From positions 868,001 through 932,000 of the forward strand of contig NZ_CP114598.1 in assembly GCF_030848305.1 (NCBI RefSeq): 64,000 nt of DNA, given 5' to 3'. The position numbers were made by a program, and so were the translations under genes. Source of the stretch: Akkermansia muciniphila. GTDB taxonomy: Bacteria; Verrucomicrobiota; Verrucomicrobiia; Verrucomicrobiales; Akkermansiaceae. Positions 1 to 8,467 of the stretch are shown piece after piece (the first letter of the stretch is position 1; every line of letters starts with the position of its first letter). The notes below the pieces were generated by a model. It saw nothing but the letters and a program-made list of their open reading frames with translations. It was not told the origin of the DNA and did not search any database.

Positions 1-211
1 ACATTGCGCGCGAGAGCTAAAAACACTGGAAAATAAATGTCAAGTCTGCTCCATGAATACCGCTTATATTTTCAGCATTTGCAAGTCACCCTGCCCTTAT
101 TGCCGCAAGTGCTGGAACTTTTATGTTCCTCCGGTGCATTTATAGCTTTCCCCCCTCCTGAAATAGGAGTATTCTGCTTGGGCACAAGTAATTTCTCAAT
201 TCTAGATAACA
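1..211. other. Window edge, upstream region of ilvE
   Basis: No gene can be supported here. Short open frames exist on both strands but overlap the aminotransferase start and look like chance frames. The sequence just before the ilvE ATG holds a TAGATA-like -10 element 3 nt upstream, with no clear Shine-Dalgarno, so a very short or leaderless mRNA is possible. Confidence 0.4.
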
Positions 212-1078
212 ATGAAGATTTGGTTAGATGGAAAGCTGGTGGAACAAGAAGAAGCGAAAACCTCGGTTTTTGACCACGGCACACTCTACGGAGACGGCAT
301 CTTTGAAGGTATCCGGTTCTATAACAAACGCGTTTTCCGCCTGGAAGACCACATGGACCGCCTGTACGACTGCGCCCATTATCTGTTGCTGGATATTCCT
401 TACACTCAGGAAGAACTCTCCAACGCCGTATGTGAAACGGTCGCTGCCTCCGGCCTGAACGACGGCTATATCCGTCTGGTTGTTACCCGCGGCGTCGGCA
501 ATCTGGGACTCAACCCATTCAACTGCAAACGTTCCTGCGTCTTCATCATTGCGGATAAAATCTCCCTGTACGATCCGGCCGTATATGAAAACGGACTGGC
601 CCTGATTACCAGTTCCGTACGGCGCAACCGTCCGGATACTGTCTGTCCGCAGGTCAAGTCGCTCAATTATCTCAACAACATCCTGGCCAAAATGGAAGCT
701 GTTCGCCAGGGTGCGGCGGAAGCCCTGATGCTGAATGACCTGGGTAATGTGGCCGAATGCACGGGCGACAACATTTTCATTGTGAAGGACGGCGCCGTGT
801 TCACGCCGCCAGTTACAGACGGCTGCCTGGACGGCATCACGCGCCGGGTAGTGCTGGAAATCTGCCGGGAACTGCAAATCCCGGCGAAGGAAAAAACCAT
901 GAACCGCTTTACCATCACCTGTGCGGATGAATGCTTCCTGACCGGTACTGCTGCGGAGTGCGTTCCCGTAACCAAACTGGACGGCTATCAGTTGGGTTCT
1001 GGAAAAATCGGTCCTGTCACGGCCCGAATCCTGGCCCGCTTCCAGGAACTGACCCAGACCACGGGAACATCCTGCTAG
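212..1078 (+). CDS. ilvE: Branched-chain amino acid aminotransferase (PLP fold type IV)
   Basis: Cytosolic PLP enzyme that interconverts Leu, Ile and Val with their 2-oxo acids, using 2-oxoglutarate/glutamate. The 288-residue protein has the fold-type IV layout: an N-terminal small domain (DHGTLYGDGIFEGIR, about 21-35), the PLP lysine in QVKSLNYLNN (K149), the ECTGDNIF segment near 185 and the phosphate-binding GITRRVVLE near 215. It ends FLTGTAAECVPV plus a short tail. Length suits the short bacterial IlvE type. D-amino acid aminotransferase and aminodeoxychorismate lyase share the fold, but the ECTGDNIF and GTAAEC motifs favour BCAT. It is monocistronic, with a terminator 26 nt past the stop. 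Confidence 0.9.
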   Translation: MKIWLDGKLVEQEEAKTSVFDHGTLYGDGIFEGIRFYNKRVFRLEDHMDRLYDCAHYLLLDIPYTQEELSNAVCETVAASGLNDGYIRLVVTRGVGNLGLNPFNCKRSCVFIIADKISLYDPAVYENGLALITSSVRRNRPDTVCPQVKSLNYLNNILAKMEAVRQGAAEALMLNDLGNVAECTGDNIFIVKDGAVFTPPVTDGCLDGITRRVVLEICRELQIPAKEKTMNRFTITCADECFLTGTAAECVPVTKLDGYQLGSGKIGPVTARILARFQELTQTTGTSC

Positions 1079-1103
1079 AATCGGCATCTCCCCTTTGATT
1101 AAA

Positions 1104-1138
1104 GAAAACGGCCCGTCATCCGGCGGAGCCGTTTTTTT
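1104..1138 (+). terminator. Intrinsic terminator of ilvE
   Basis: AAACGGC pairs with GCCGTTT around a ~15-nt loop (1106-1112 with 1128-1134) and runs straight into seven T residues. Confidence 0.75.
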
Positions 1139-1320
1139 GCGTTACTGTGTAAATATAAAAAAGAAAACACAGGCAAACACATTCCCAAGGCGGCAATACG
1201 GCAGGCTCCTCTGGAAATAAAAACCCGCAGCTTTCATGGCCTCCCCATCCCGAGATGCAGCAGAAAGCTCAAACACTAAGAACCACTCCGCCTGTGACGT
1301 AACAAGGCAAGCGGCATCTT

Positions 1321-1349
1321 GCATGTCCGGCCACCGGCGCCGGACATGC
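1321..1349. repeat. Perfect 11-bp stem hairpin between convergent genes
   Basis: GCATGTCCGGC (1321-1331) is the reverse complement of GCCGGACATGC (1339-1349) with a 7-nt loop. It lies just beyond the stop of the minus-strand GH16 gene and may end its transcript, although there is no T tract on that strand. Confidence 0.5.
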
Positions 1350-1369
1350 CTCAACCCGGAAAAGCAACG

Positions 1370-2296
1370 CTATTTCTTTTTGGGCAGGCCGGTTTCCGGA
1401 TCAAACTGCTTGGCTTGCCGGACATGTTCCTTCGTCTGATAGAATCGAACGTAATCAATCAGGAATTTTACAGGATACCCTTGCCCGTCTTGAGGAGCTT
1501 TCTCGCACCAGGTGCCGCCCACGGCGGAATTGAGAATGAGGTAAAACGGCGTACGGAACGGATTACCCGCCCCATTGGCATAATTGGTGGTGTTCAGGTC
1601 AATGGACTTCACCAGCTTGTCATCCACCATCAACTTGATGGAATCTTTGTCCCATTCCATGACATAAGTATGAAAATTATCGGAAAGATGATCAATCTTC
1701 ACCGTCCCTCCGCGGGAAGCATCCCTATTGGACACGCCGTCCGGACTTAAGTGGAAAGTGGAATAAACCACATCCGGCTGTTGGGAAATATTCTCCAGCA
1801 TATCAATCTCTCCGTTGGCGGGCCAGCCCCATTTATTCTTGCCAAGCAGCCAGATAGCTGGCCAGATGCCCTTGGTTTTGGGAACCTTGGCACGCACTTC
1901 CAGTCTGCCAAACATGAAATTTTTGGTCTTGATCGTCGTAACGGAACCGGAGGTATAAGGCATGAACTTGGTATTCTTGATCCAATCCGCCGAACTTTTT
2001 TTGTAATTGATATTAGCGAACTTTTCAAAATGGGTTTCCAAAACAAGGCAGCCATCCTCCAGTCTCATATTCTTGGGCCGGCCTGTATAAGTCTGCTGGG
2101 ATCCCTGGTTTCGGATTACTCCCAACTCCGGCTTCCATTTCTTGGCGTCTATCCTGGAACCATTGAACTCGTCACCCCAGACATAAACCCACCCGCCTGG
2201 GAGGGTCTTCGGTGGTTTGGAGTCTTCTCCTTTTACAGACATGCAAAGGCATGCAGTCAACAACACGGCAAACAGGCTCTTCTTCATACGGAGCAA
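1370..2296 (-). CDS. Secreted GH16-family glycoside hydrolase
   Basis: Predicted exported endo-glycosidase of family GH16 (beta-1,3/1,4-glucanase, laminarinase, keratanase and endo-galactosidase class). Residues 1-23 form a signal peptide, most likely from Met4 (MKKSLFAVLLTACLCM). The catalytic beta-bulge motif ExDxxE is present as GEIDMLENI: nucleophile E163, D165, acid/base E168. WPAIWLLG before it and YVRFYQ near the end are typical GH16 framework motifs. The 308-aa length equals one catalytic domain with no extra binding module. In a mucin-feeding relative an O-glycan endo-galactosidase activity would fit, but substrate cannot be read from the motifs. Single gene. Confidence 0.88.
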   Translation of the reverse strand: MLRMKKSLFAVLLTACLCMSVKGEDSKPPKTLPGGWVYVWGDEFNGSRIDAKKWKPELGVIRNQGSQQTYTGRPKNMRLEDGCLVLETHFEKFANINYKKSSADWIKNTKFMPYTSGSVTTIKTKNFMFGRLEVRAKVPKTKGIWPAIWLLGKNKWGWPANGEIDMLENISQQPDVVYSTFHLSPDGVSNRDASRGGTVKIDHLSDNFHTYVMEWDKDSIKLMVDDKLVKSIDLNTTNYANGAGNPFRTPFYLILNSAVGGTWCEKAPQDGQGYPVKFLIDYVRFYQTKEHVRQAKQFDPETGLPKKK

Positions 2297-2424
2297 TACT
2301 GCACCTGATTCCGCAGCCTTTCAAACAAAATACATCTATCCGGGGTCTCATGCCTCCTTTCTCCTGCCAAATGGCGAAATACCATGCAAAAGAAAATGGC
2401 AGGACTGAGAAATTCCGGTCAGTA

Positions 2425-3015
2425 TTACATGCCGTTTTCCGCCTGGTGAAGAGACATGGTTTTCAAGGCGGCCTTGGGAGATTCAATACCCAGCCATTGA
2501 AGAGGCAGCAATTCGCCCGTCACCCTGTAATGTTTGTAGGTTAATCCGGCAAAAACAGCCAGAAAAAATATCAGGACGGCATAAAGGGACATCCATAAAT
2601 AATGATTCCGGGTCGTGCGGGCGGCTTCATCCGCCAACTGCTGCAAATTCCGCATGGCGGCCGAAGGAGCGGCCTTTTCCTCCTTTCCGGAAGATTCGGC
2701 AGGAAATCCCGGAGAAGGCTCTTCCGCAAACCGGAGCCTGGCATCCCCCAGAGCGATTTCATCGCCATCGTAAAGAGTGGCGGCGCCCATCGGCGTCAGG
2801 CCGTTGATTTTAGTCCCATTAGTAGAGCCAAGATCTTCCAGGACGTATCCCCCTTCCTTGAACTGAAGCAAAGCATGCTCTCCGGAAACCGACTGAAAGG
2901 GAAGCGCTATCTCGCAATGCTCGTCACGTCCGATGCGTGCGAAATATTCACCGTTCTTCGGAAGCACTATGGTTTTTTCGGAACCGTCGGGAAGGTAGAT
3001 GAAAAGGCGTGGCAT
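2425..3015 (-). CDS. FHA-domain protein with C-terminal transmembrane helix
   Basis: The N-terminal ~85 residues form a forkhead-associated phosphothreonine-binding domain: GRDEHCEIALP (29-39), SGEHALL (44-50) and DLGSTNGTKING (61-72) are the canonical GR, SxxH and NG motifs. A charged Ala/Pro/Lys linker follows, then one membrane helix near residues 140-160 and a ~35-residue tail. FHA domains dock on Ser/Thr-kinase substrates; no kinase gene is in this window, so the partner is unknown. The start codon sits inside a 34-bp perfect palindrome (3006-3039), which could fold over the initiation site. Confidence 0.85.
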   Translation of the reverse strand: MPRLFIYLPDGSEKTIVLPKNGEYFARIGRDEHCEIALPFQSVSGEHALLQFKEGGYVLEDLGSTNGTKINGLTPMGAATLYDGDEIALGDARLRFAEEPSPGFPAESSGKEEKAAPSAAMRNLQQLADEAARTTRNHYLWMSLYAVLIFFLAVFAGLTYKHYRVTGELLPLQWLGIESPKAALKTMSLHQAENGM

Positions 3016-3039
3016 GATTTCCGGAAATCATGCCACGCC
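3006..3039. promoter_or_regulatory. 34-bp perfect palindrome spanning the FHA-gene start codon
   Basis: Each 17-nt half is the exact reverse complement of the other, centred between 3022 and 3023. The ATG of the FHA gene (3015-3013, minus strand) lies in one arm. In RNA it would form a very stable hairpin hiding the start codon; in DNA it is a candidate dimer operator. The structure is certain, the role is inferred. Confidence 0.7.
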
Positions 3040-3513
3040 CATGTTCATTTTCAATCCAAAAGACCGTTCCCCCGTCACGTATAAGAAGAAACGTCCATAT
3101 CCTCCTTCTCTCTGAGACAGAATTCCATGCGGATTCATGCTACGGCCCCATACTCCCCGATTTCTGTTTTTCCCGCCCCTCCTCCGGCATGAAGCCTTTT
3201 TACTCCCGGCCCCTCTCCGTCCGTCACGCGCAGAGACTGCATGGCGCCAATAAAAGCGGCATGTTGCCGCTATCCCCGGATTTCTTTAACAGGAGGAATC
3301 TTTTCTTCATTTATTGCTGAGAAAACAGCCGGCACGGCACAAACCCATCCGGGCCATCGTAAAAACATCCGGAGTTTCCGTGATGAATATGAACTCCTTT
3401 TTCATCAAAAAGCCTTCCGACGCATCGGAAAAATCAGCGGCCCACACCATGGAAAAGCCGTGCAGTCCTGCACATGTCTTGCGTTTTGAAGAAAAATGAT
3501 TCATATTTAGAAC
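3040..3513. other. 474-bp non-coding region upstream of obgE
   Basis: Open frames here have no recognisable features and overlap neighbouring genes. The region must hold the divergent promoters of the FHA gene and obgE. No strong -35/-10 pair or RNA motif was recognised. Confidence 0.4.
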
Positions 3514-4566
3514 ATGTTCGTTGACAACATCCGCATATTCGCCAGGGCAGGAAAGGGAGGAAACGGGCTTGTCAGCTTCCGAAGGGCCAAATTCGTGCCC
3601 AAGGGAGGCCCGGACGGCGGTGATGGAGGCGATGGCGGAAGCGTCATTCTGGAAGTGGATCCGCACACGAATGACCTGCGTTCTTTTTTTTATGATCCCA
3701 AATTAATCGCCACAGACGGAGTAGGCGGCCAAAGCGCCAAAAAACATGGCAAGAACGGCAAATCCGTCATCGGGAAAGTGCCTCCCGGCACCATTATTTA
3801 CCGCAGCAATGCCTCCTCCATGGCGGAGGCAACCTGGCTGGAACGGGAAGGTGAAGGCATTGAACTGGAAAAAATCGCGGATCTGACGGAAATCGGCACC
3901 CGGTTCACGTTGTGCCAGGGCGGCCTCGGCGGCAAGGGAAACTGGCATTTCCGCTCCGCGACCAACCAGGCGCCTACGGAAGCCGAGATGGGAACGGAAG
4001 GGGAGGAAGGCGTCTTCTTCATGGAATTGCGCCGCATTGCGGACGCCGGGCTGGTAGGCTACCCCAACGCGGGCAAAAGCACACTGCTGGGAGACATTTC
4101 GGAAGCCAAGCCCAAAGTAGCCAGCTATCCTTTTACCACGCTTCAGCCTATCATTGGAGTGGTGGAATTCGACAGCTTTCGCCGTTGCATTGTGGCGGAC
4201 ATTCCCGGCATCATTGAAGGCGCGCACAACAACCGAGGCCTGGGGCATGAATTCCTGCGCCACATCACGCGCTGCAAAGTGCTCGTCTTCGTCCTGGACA
4301 TGGCTGGCAGCGAAGGCCGCGACCCCATTGAAGACCTTCAGAACCTCCGCACGGAAATTAAACTGTACAGCGAAGACCTGGCCAAACAGCCCTGGTTCGT
4401 CGTCGCCAACAAAATGGACCTGGAAGGAGCGGAAGAAAATCTGACTAACTTCCGCATGCGTTTTCCGAAAGTGGACGTCATCCCCATTTCCGCGCTCAAC
4501 GGGGACGGTGTTTCCCGTCTCAAAAGCAAGCTTGATGAGCTTGTAGGTTACAAATTCATTCGTTAA
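3514..4566 (+). CDS. obgE: Obg/CgtA family ribosome-associated GTPase
   Basis: Essential GTPase acting in 50S ribosome maturation and stress signalling. The N-terminal ~160 residues form the glycine-rich Obg fold (KGGPDGGDGGDGG at 30-42, CQGGLGGKGN at 134-143). The G domain follows with G1 GYPNAGKST (182-190), the TT of G2, G3 DIPGIIEGAH and G4 NKMD. The protein stops after the G domain (350 aa), as in short Obg forms lacking the C-terminal OCT extension. The sugar-kinase gene starts 30 bp downstream, so the two may share a transcript. Confidence 0.95.
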   Translation: MFVDNIRIFARAGKGGNGLVSFRRAKFVPKGGPDGGDGGDGGSVILEVDPHTNDLRSFFYDPKLIATDGVGGQSAKKHGKNGKSVIGKVPPGTIIYRSNASSMAEATWLEREGEGIELEKIADLTEIGTRFTLCQGGLGGKGNWHFRSATNQAPTEAEMGTEGEEGVFFMELRRIADAGLVGYPNAGKSTLLGDISEAKPKVASYPFTTLQPIIGVVEFDSFRRCIVADIPGIIEGAHNNRGLGHEFLRHITRCKVLVFVLDMAGSEGRDPIEDLQNLRTEIKLYSEDLAKQPWFVVANKMDLEGAEENLTNFRMRFPKVDVIPISALNGDGVSRLKSKLDELVGYKFIR

Positions 4567-4596
4567 CTCCTTCACTCAACTCTCTCAAAATTAGAC

Positions 4597-5754
4597 ATGA
4601 CTGACCATCCCTCCGTAACGACAGACCCTGACCAGATTTTGAACCGCATCGCCGGAATTGGAGACCTCTTCGCCATTGAAGGGGAATTCGTCATCGGCAA
4701 GGAAATCCCCAGTGGGCACATCAACACCACTTACAAGGCCACCTATCGTAAAAGCGACGGGCGAAAAGACTCCTACATCCTCCAGCGCATCAACGATTAC
4801 GTCTTCAAAGACCCCAAAGCAGTCATGCGCAATGTGGAAAAAGTGACGCGTCACATCAACTGGAAAGTCCTGCGTCGTATAAAACATTCTGCCGGGCAAA
4901 CCCTCAACCTCTATCCGGCGCGAGGAGGACGCAACTACATTGACATTCCCGGCGACGGTATCTGGCGCTGTTATAACTACCTGGCAGGCACCCACACTTA
5001 CGATGTGGTGGAAAACACCCGCCAGGCCTATCAGGCCGGGTTTGCGTTCGGCTCCTTTCAGGATTTAGTCAGTGACATGAACCCGGACGACATTGTGGAA
5101 ACCATACCTGGCTTCCATCATACCCGAAACCGCTTCAACCGCCTGATGGAAGTGGCGGCACAGGATCCTCAGGGACGTCTTTCCTCCTGTCTGCCTGAAT
5201 TGGAATTCATCAAAGCCCGTGAGCAGGATGTGGACCGGTTGCTGGATCTTCAGAAAAACGGCGTGCTTCCTACCCGCATCACTCATAACGACACCAAAAT
5301 CAACAATGTCATGCTGGATGAGGACACCGACCACGCCGTCTGCGTCATTGACCTGGATACGGTCATGCCCGGTCTGGTGCTTTACGACTTCGGCGATATG
5401 GTGCGCACCGTCACTCCGCCTACAAAAGAAGACGAAGAAGATCTGGACAAGGTGCGCATGCGCATGCCCATGTTCCAATCCATTGTAGAAGGCTATTTGA
5501 CCGCTGCCCACGGTTTCCTCACCCAGGCGGAAATAGACCAGCTCGCCTTCTCCGGAAAACTCATCACGCTGGAAATAGGTATCCGGTTCCTGACGGACTA
5601 TCTGGAAGGAGACCAATACTTCAAGGTCTCGCGCCCTAATCACAATCTCATCCGTTGCCGTACGCAGCTCAAACTGGTGGAATGCATTGAACAGGAACTT
5701 CCGGCCATGGAACAATATGTTCAGCGCGTCGCCAGGGGAATGTCCAAAAAATAA
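4597..5754 (+). CDS. APH-fold sugar kinase, N-acetylhexosamine 1-kinase-like
   Basis: Cytosolic kinase of the aminoglycoside-phosphotransferase/choline-kinase fold. The catalytic loop is THNDTKINNVMLD (H230, D232, N237) and the metal-binding DxD replacing DFG is VIDLDT (250-255). The N-terminal SGHINTTY (39-46) is the glycine loop typical of NahK-like proteins, and the 385-aa length fits. NahK phosphorylates GlcNAc or GalNAc at C1, letting cells recover hexosamines released from mucin glycans. A homoserine-kinase-like role cannot be excluded. It follows obgE by 30 bp and is closed by a hairpin terminator. Confidence 0.78.
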   Translation: MTDHPSVTTDPDQILNRIAGIGDLFAIEGEFVIGKEIPSGHINTTYKATYRKSDGRKDSYILQRINDYVFKDPKAVMRNVEKVTRHINWKVLRRIKHSAGQTLNLYPARGGRNYIDIPGDGIWRCYNYLAGTHTYDVVENTRQAYQAGFAFGSFQDLVSDMNPDDIVETIPGFHHTRNRFNRLMEVAAQDPQGRLSSCLPELEFIKAREQDVDRLLDLQKNGVLPTRITHNDTKINNVMLDEDTDHAVCVIDLDTVMPGLVLYDFGDMVRTVTPPTKEDEEDLDKVRMRMPMFQSIVEGYLTAAHGFLTQAEIDQLAFSGKLITLEIGIRFLTDYLEGDQYFKVSRPNHNLIRCRTQLKLVECIEQELPAMEQYVQRVARGMSKK

Positions 5755-5788
5755 GGAAAAGATTCTCCCCTTTCTATTCCACCTCCTC

Positions 5789-5819
5789 CGGGAACGGCTA
5801 TGCCGTCCCTTATTTTTTA
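5789..5819 (+). terminator. Intrinsic terminator after the sugar kinase
   Basis: GGGAACGGC / GCCGTCCC stem with one bulge and a 3-nt loop, followed by TTATTTTTT. Confidence 0.7.
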
Positions 5820-5880
5820 TATTTGAACATGGCGGCCAGTTCCATAATCCAAAAAACATCGCACGCGACAGCCACAAGCC

Positions 5881-6906
5881 ATGTTTGAAATACCAGACAT
5901 CCAACTCAATCAATATGGCAAGCCGGCAAGGATCATGTTCCTGGCTCCATATGCACCCGACGCTCCCGATTTTTCCAAAAAACCTTACACCGGCAATGGA
6001 GGCTATCCCCAATACCACTACAACATTTATAAAGCCATTCAGGACATAGGCTACGACGTCGTCTCCTCCTCCAAACCCTATTCCGTCCAATTCGCCAAAG
6101 GGAATGTGGACTACGTATTCTCCCTGATGAACAGATTCGCCATGTCCAGGCCTGAAATATTCATTTCCTCCTACTGCGAATTCATTCAGATTCCCTACTT
6201 GGGCGCCCCTCCCAACATCCGCGCCATAGCGGAAGACAAATTGCTGACCAAGATGGTGTTCCGCTCCCTGGAATTAAACGTTCCGGAAGGCATTGGAGTT
6301 TCCGGGGAAAAAGGCATTCCGGCCCAGGCGCCCTTCCCTGGACCCTATTTTGTCAAAAAGCGTTTTGGAGCCGCTTCCGGCGGCATCCGGGAAGACAGCA
6401 TCTGCAGCTCATGGAAAGCCGTGGGAGCATGTGCCCGGCGCCTGATGGAAGAAGGGCACGAAGTGCTCGTGGAACAATACTGCGAAGGCATTGACGTCAC
6501 CGTTCCCGTACTGGGCGGGGAAAACCCCGTCATCCTGGGATATGTGCAGCCGAAATCCGACAAACCGGGCAGCATCATCACGGAAGACCTGAAACTGCAC
6601 GACCATCTGGGTTATCAACTGGTCTCCGTCCGGGATATGGAGCAGGACATCGCCAGTGACGTCCGGAAAATTTGGAACGCTCTGGGGCCGATGGACTATT
6701 TTCGCATCGACTACAGAATCGACTTCGAGACGGGAGAACGGCGCATTCTGGAAATGAACATCTGCTGCCACCTGGGCAAAAGCGGATCCATCTGCCTGGC
6801 GGCCGCGGAACACGGCTATTCCCAGGCGGACCTTCTCAAATACATCATTGCCTACAGCATGAACAGGCAGAAAAACCTTCGCCAATACGGCACATGGCTC
6901 ATCTGA
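5881..6906 (+). CDS. ATP-grasp enzyme related to D-Ala-D-Ala ligase
   Basis: 341-residue ATP-grasp ligase. The order matches the Ddl superfamily: a substrate-side domain ending IPYLGAPPNIRAIAEDKLLTK (about 104-124), then the ATP-binding FVKKRFGAASGGI (157-169), VLVEQYCEGIDVTV (196-209) and the metal site RIDYRIDF...LEMNICCHLG (275-299). The usual EINTNPG end motif is replaced by EMNICCHLG, so this is probably not the housekeeping Ddl. It may ligate another amino-acid-like acid. It stands alone and converges on a glycosyltransferase gene with a 48-bp gap. Confidence 0.75.
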   Translation: MFEIPDIQLNQYGKPARIMFLAPYAPDAPDFSKKPYTGNGGYPQYHYNIYKAIQDIGYDVVSSSKPYSVQFAKGNVDYVFSLMNRFAMSRPEIFISSYCEFIQIPYLGAPPNIRAIAEDKLLTKMVFRSLELNVPEGIGVSGEKGIPAQAPFPGPYFVKKRFGAASGGIREDSICSSWKAVGACARRLMEEGHEVLVEQYCEGIDVTVPVLGGENPVILGYVQPKSDKPGSIITEDLKLHDHLGYQLVSVRDMEQDIASDVRKIWNALGPMDYFRIDYRIDFETGERRILEMNICCHLGKSGSICLAAAEHGYSQADLLKYIIAYSMNRQKNLRQYGTWLI

Positions 6907-6954
6907 CCCGCAGAGAGGAAGCGGTTAGCATTCCGGTCAGGGTAAAAGCGGCAC

Positions 6955-7995
6955 TCACGAATCCGGTATCCGGCTGATTGCCTCAAACACCTCCCGCCAG
7001 CTTTCCATGGAAGCTTCCTGTCCGCCCAGGGCCATGCCCCGCTCACGGGCGGCGGCGGCCATGTCCTCCCGGTAGTGGGGTTCCCAAGCCATCTTAGTGG
7101 CGTACGTGATGAAATCCCCTGGGCATTCGCACAGCCATCCGGTCTTCCCGTGTTCCACCATCTGTTCCCATCCTCCGCGCCTGTCCACAATAAGCACACT
7201 CCCGCTTGCCATGGCCTCAAAACCCACACGCGGCCAATTCTCCGTCGTATCGGTGGGTTGCAAAACGATGTGGCAGCGCCGGTAAAACTCCTGTTGGGAC
7301 AAAGATTTTTGATCATGGAAAGTCTCCACCCAATCGGGAGGCCTGCCGGTCTTCGCCTCGCTCCGCCGATCAAAACCGAGAAACGTGCCCTTCTTCCGGA
7401 CAGGAGAAGCAAAATGCTCGTAAATATGCCACGTATCCTTGCTGAACTTATCTTCATCCTGCCGGGAAATGTGTCCGGCTCCAAACCAGTCCGTGGAACG
7501 CCCTGCAACAAAAGGAAAATCTGCCGCATCAAAATACGGTCTAAACGTCATGAACCGGATGGCCGGATCAGGATTTAAAGCCCTCAGGCGTGGCATGACG
7601 TTTCCCATTACGTTGTTATTTTGATAAAGAAACAGGGAAATATCTCCCCGCCTCATGGCTTCCTTTTCCCTGCCGAAAATCCAGGTCATGCAATTGACGA
7701 AAACTGTCCTCCCCGTCCGTTTTCGTATCTTCGGTAGAGCAGCTAAAAACTCTTCATTACAGAAGCTGATGACGGGAGCCCCTGCCGGAATGGCCTCCCA
7801 ATCATAGCCTTCATGCACCGCAACACCCAATTTCACCATCTCCGGATAAAGTCCGGCACCGTGTGCATTTTTCTGGGTGGGGATAAGATGCATTTCCACC
7901 CCCATCTGTCTCCAAACCTTAATCTGGTGATAAAGCTCGGCCCCCGCACCGCCGTAAAGTGAAGGAAATCCAATGATGTAGAGAGAATATGTCAT
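6955..7995 (-). CDS. GT4-like glycosyltransferase (GT-B fold)
   Basis: Predicted cytosolic sugar transferase. The N terminus carries GFPSLYGGAGAELYH (9-23), the acceptor-side loop of GT4 enzymes. The C-terminal half has the E-x7-E nucleotide-sugar motif region RVGFEAMASGSVLIVDRRGG near 275-295. Middle-domain similarity to known subfamilies is weak, so donor and acceptor are unknown. It lies at the edge of the AT-rich Rhs island but has normal composition itself. Confidence 0.75.
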   Translation of the reverse strand: MTYSLYIIGFPSLYGGAGAELYHQIKVWRQMGVEMHLIPTQKNAHGAGLYPEMVKLGVAVHEGYDWEAIPAGAPVISFCNEEFLAALPKIRKRTGRTVFVNCMTWIFGREKEAMRRGDISLFLYQNNNVMGNVMPRLRALNPDPAIRFMTFRPYFDAADFPFVAGRSTDWFGAGHISRQDEDKFSKDTWHIYEHFASPVRKKGTFLGFDRRSEAKTGRPPDWVETFHDQKSLSQQEFYRRCHIVLQPTDTTENWPRVGFEAMASGSVLIVDRRGGWEQMVEHGKTGWLCECPGDFITYATKMAWEPHYREDMAAAARERGMALGGQEASMESWREVFEAISRIPDS

Positions 7996-8086
7996 TAATT
8001 AATTCATGCCTGAATGATATTTCCCCGGAACTGCATGGAATAGTCTTGCCGTAAGGTTTTGAGAACATTTTAACTATTGCCATTTG

Positions 8087-8143
8087 TTAGATGAACCGTC
8101 TCTTCGACAGTAGGGCTTTCTCTTCATAGACGACTTTTTTCAT
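8087..8143 (-). pseudogene. Rhs core remnant (frame-preserving fragment)
   Basis: Nineteen codons translate as MKKVVYEEKALLSKRRFI then stop. They align with EKAVYEGEVLMSKK plus the expected RFIYHG of the large Rhs gene (14203-14258 region). This is the leftover of another Rhs core copy cut off by the neighbouring glycosyltransferase region. It shows the ancestral reading frame across the site where the main gene has its A7 frameshift. Confidence 0.6.
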
Positions 8144-8248
8144 ATCATTATGAATGATTTTCTTTCCTCTTACCCAAATCGTTTTTTATTTTCCAAAATT
8201 TCTAAGAAATGAAAGGTATACTGGATGGTTAGTCAAGTATGTAGATCC

Positions 8249-8467
8249 CTATTTTTTAATAACTTTCTCTATCGTTCCTGGAGCAATAACTTCAGTAATG
8301 GCTACGGTAATTACTGCAACAGCTACAACTATCAATCCAACTGGATTCAACAACGCCGGCAATGCAAACCCAAATTTTCCTTGTACGTCTATAAAAGCGC
8401 TGGGGAAATTTCTCACATAGCCATACAGATTTTCCTGAAGCCTTTCCATCATCGGCTCCCGGGACAA
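8249..8467 (-). pseudogene. Displaced Rhs core tail with hydrophobic linker, truncated
   Basis: The first codons read GWLSREPMMERLQENLYGYVRN when extended upstream, matching the end of an Rhs core (GRWxSRDPxxE...NLYxFVxN). A hydrophobic linker VGLIVVAVAVITVAITEVI follows, and the frame ends at TAG just past a six-A run. A related linker occurs at 10304-10410. The ORF begins at TTG, not ATG, so it is probably untranslated. No toxin is recognisable beyond the stop (8144-8248 is AT-rich). Confidence 0.65.
8251..8357. repeat. Rhs-linker direct repeat, copy 1
   Basis: About 107 bp, roughly 85-90% identical by eye to 10304-10410 in the same orientation. It encodes the hydrophobic Val/Ile-rich linker that joins an Rhs core tail to its toxin tip. 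Confidence 0.75.

Noticed and set aside
224-1087. Long minus-strand ORF opposite ilvE (287 aa)
   Set aside because: It mirrors the plus-strand aminotransferase, which has all family motifs. The antisense frame has none.
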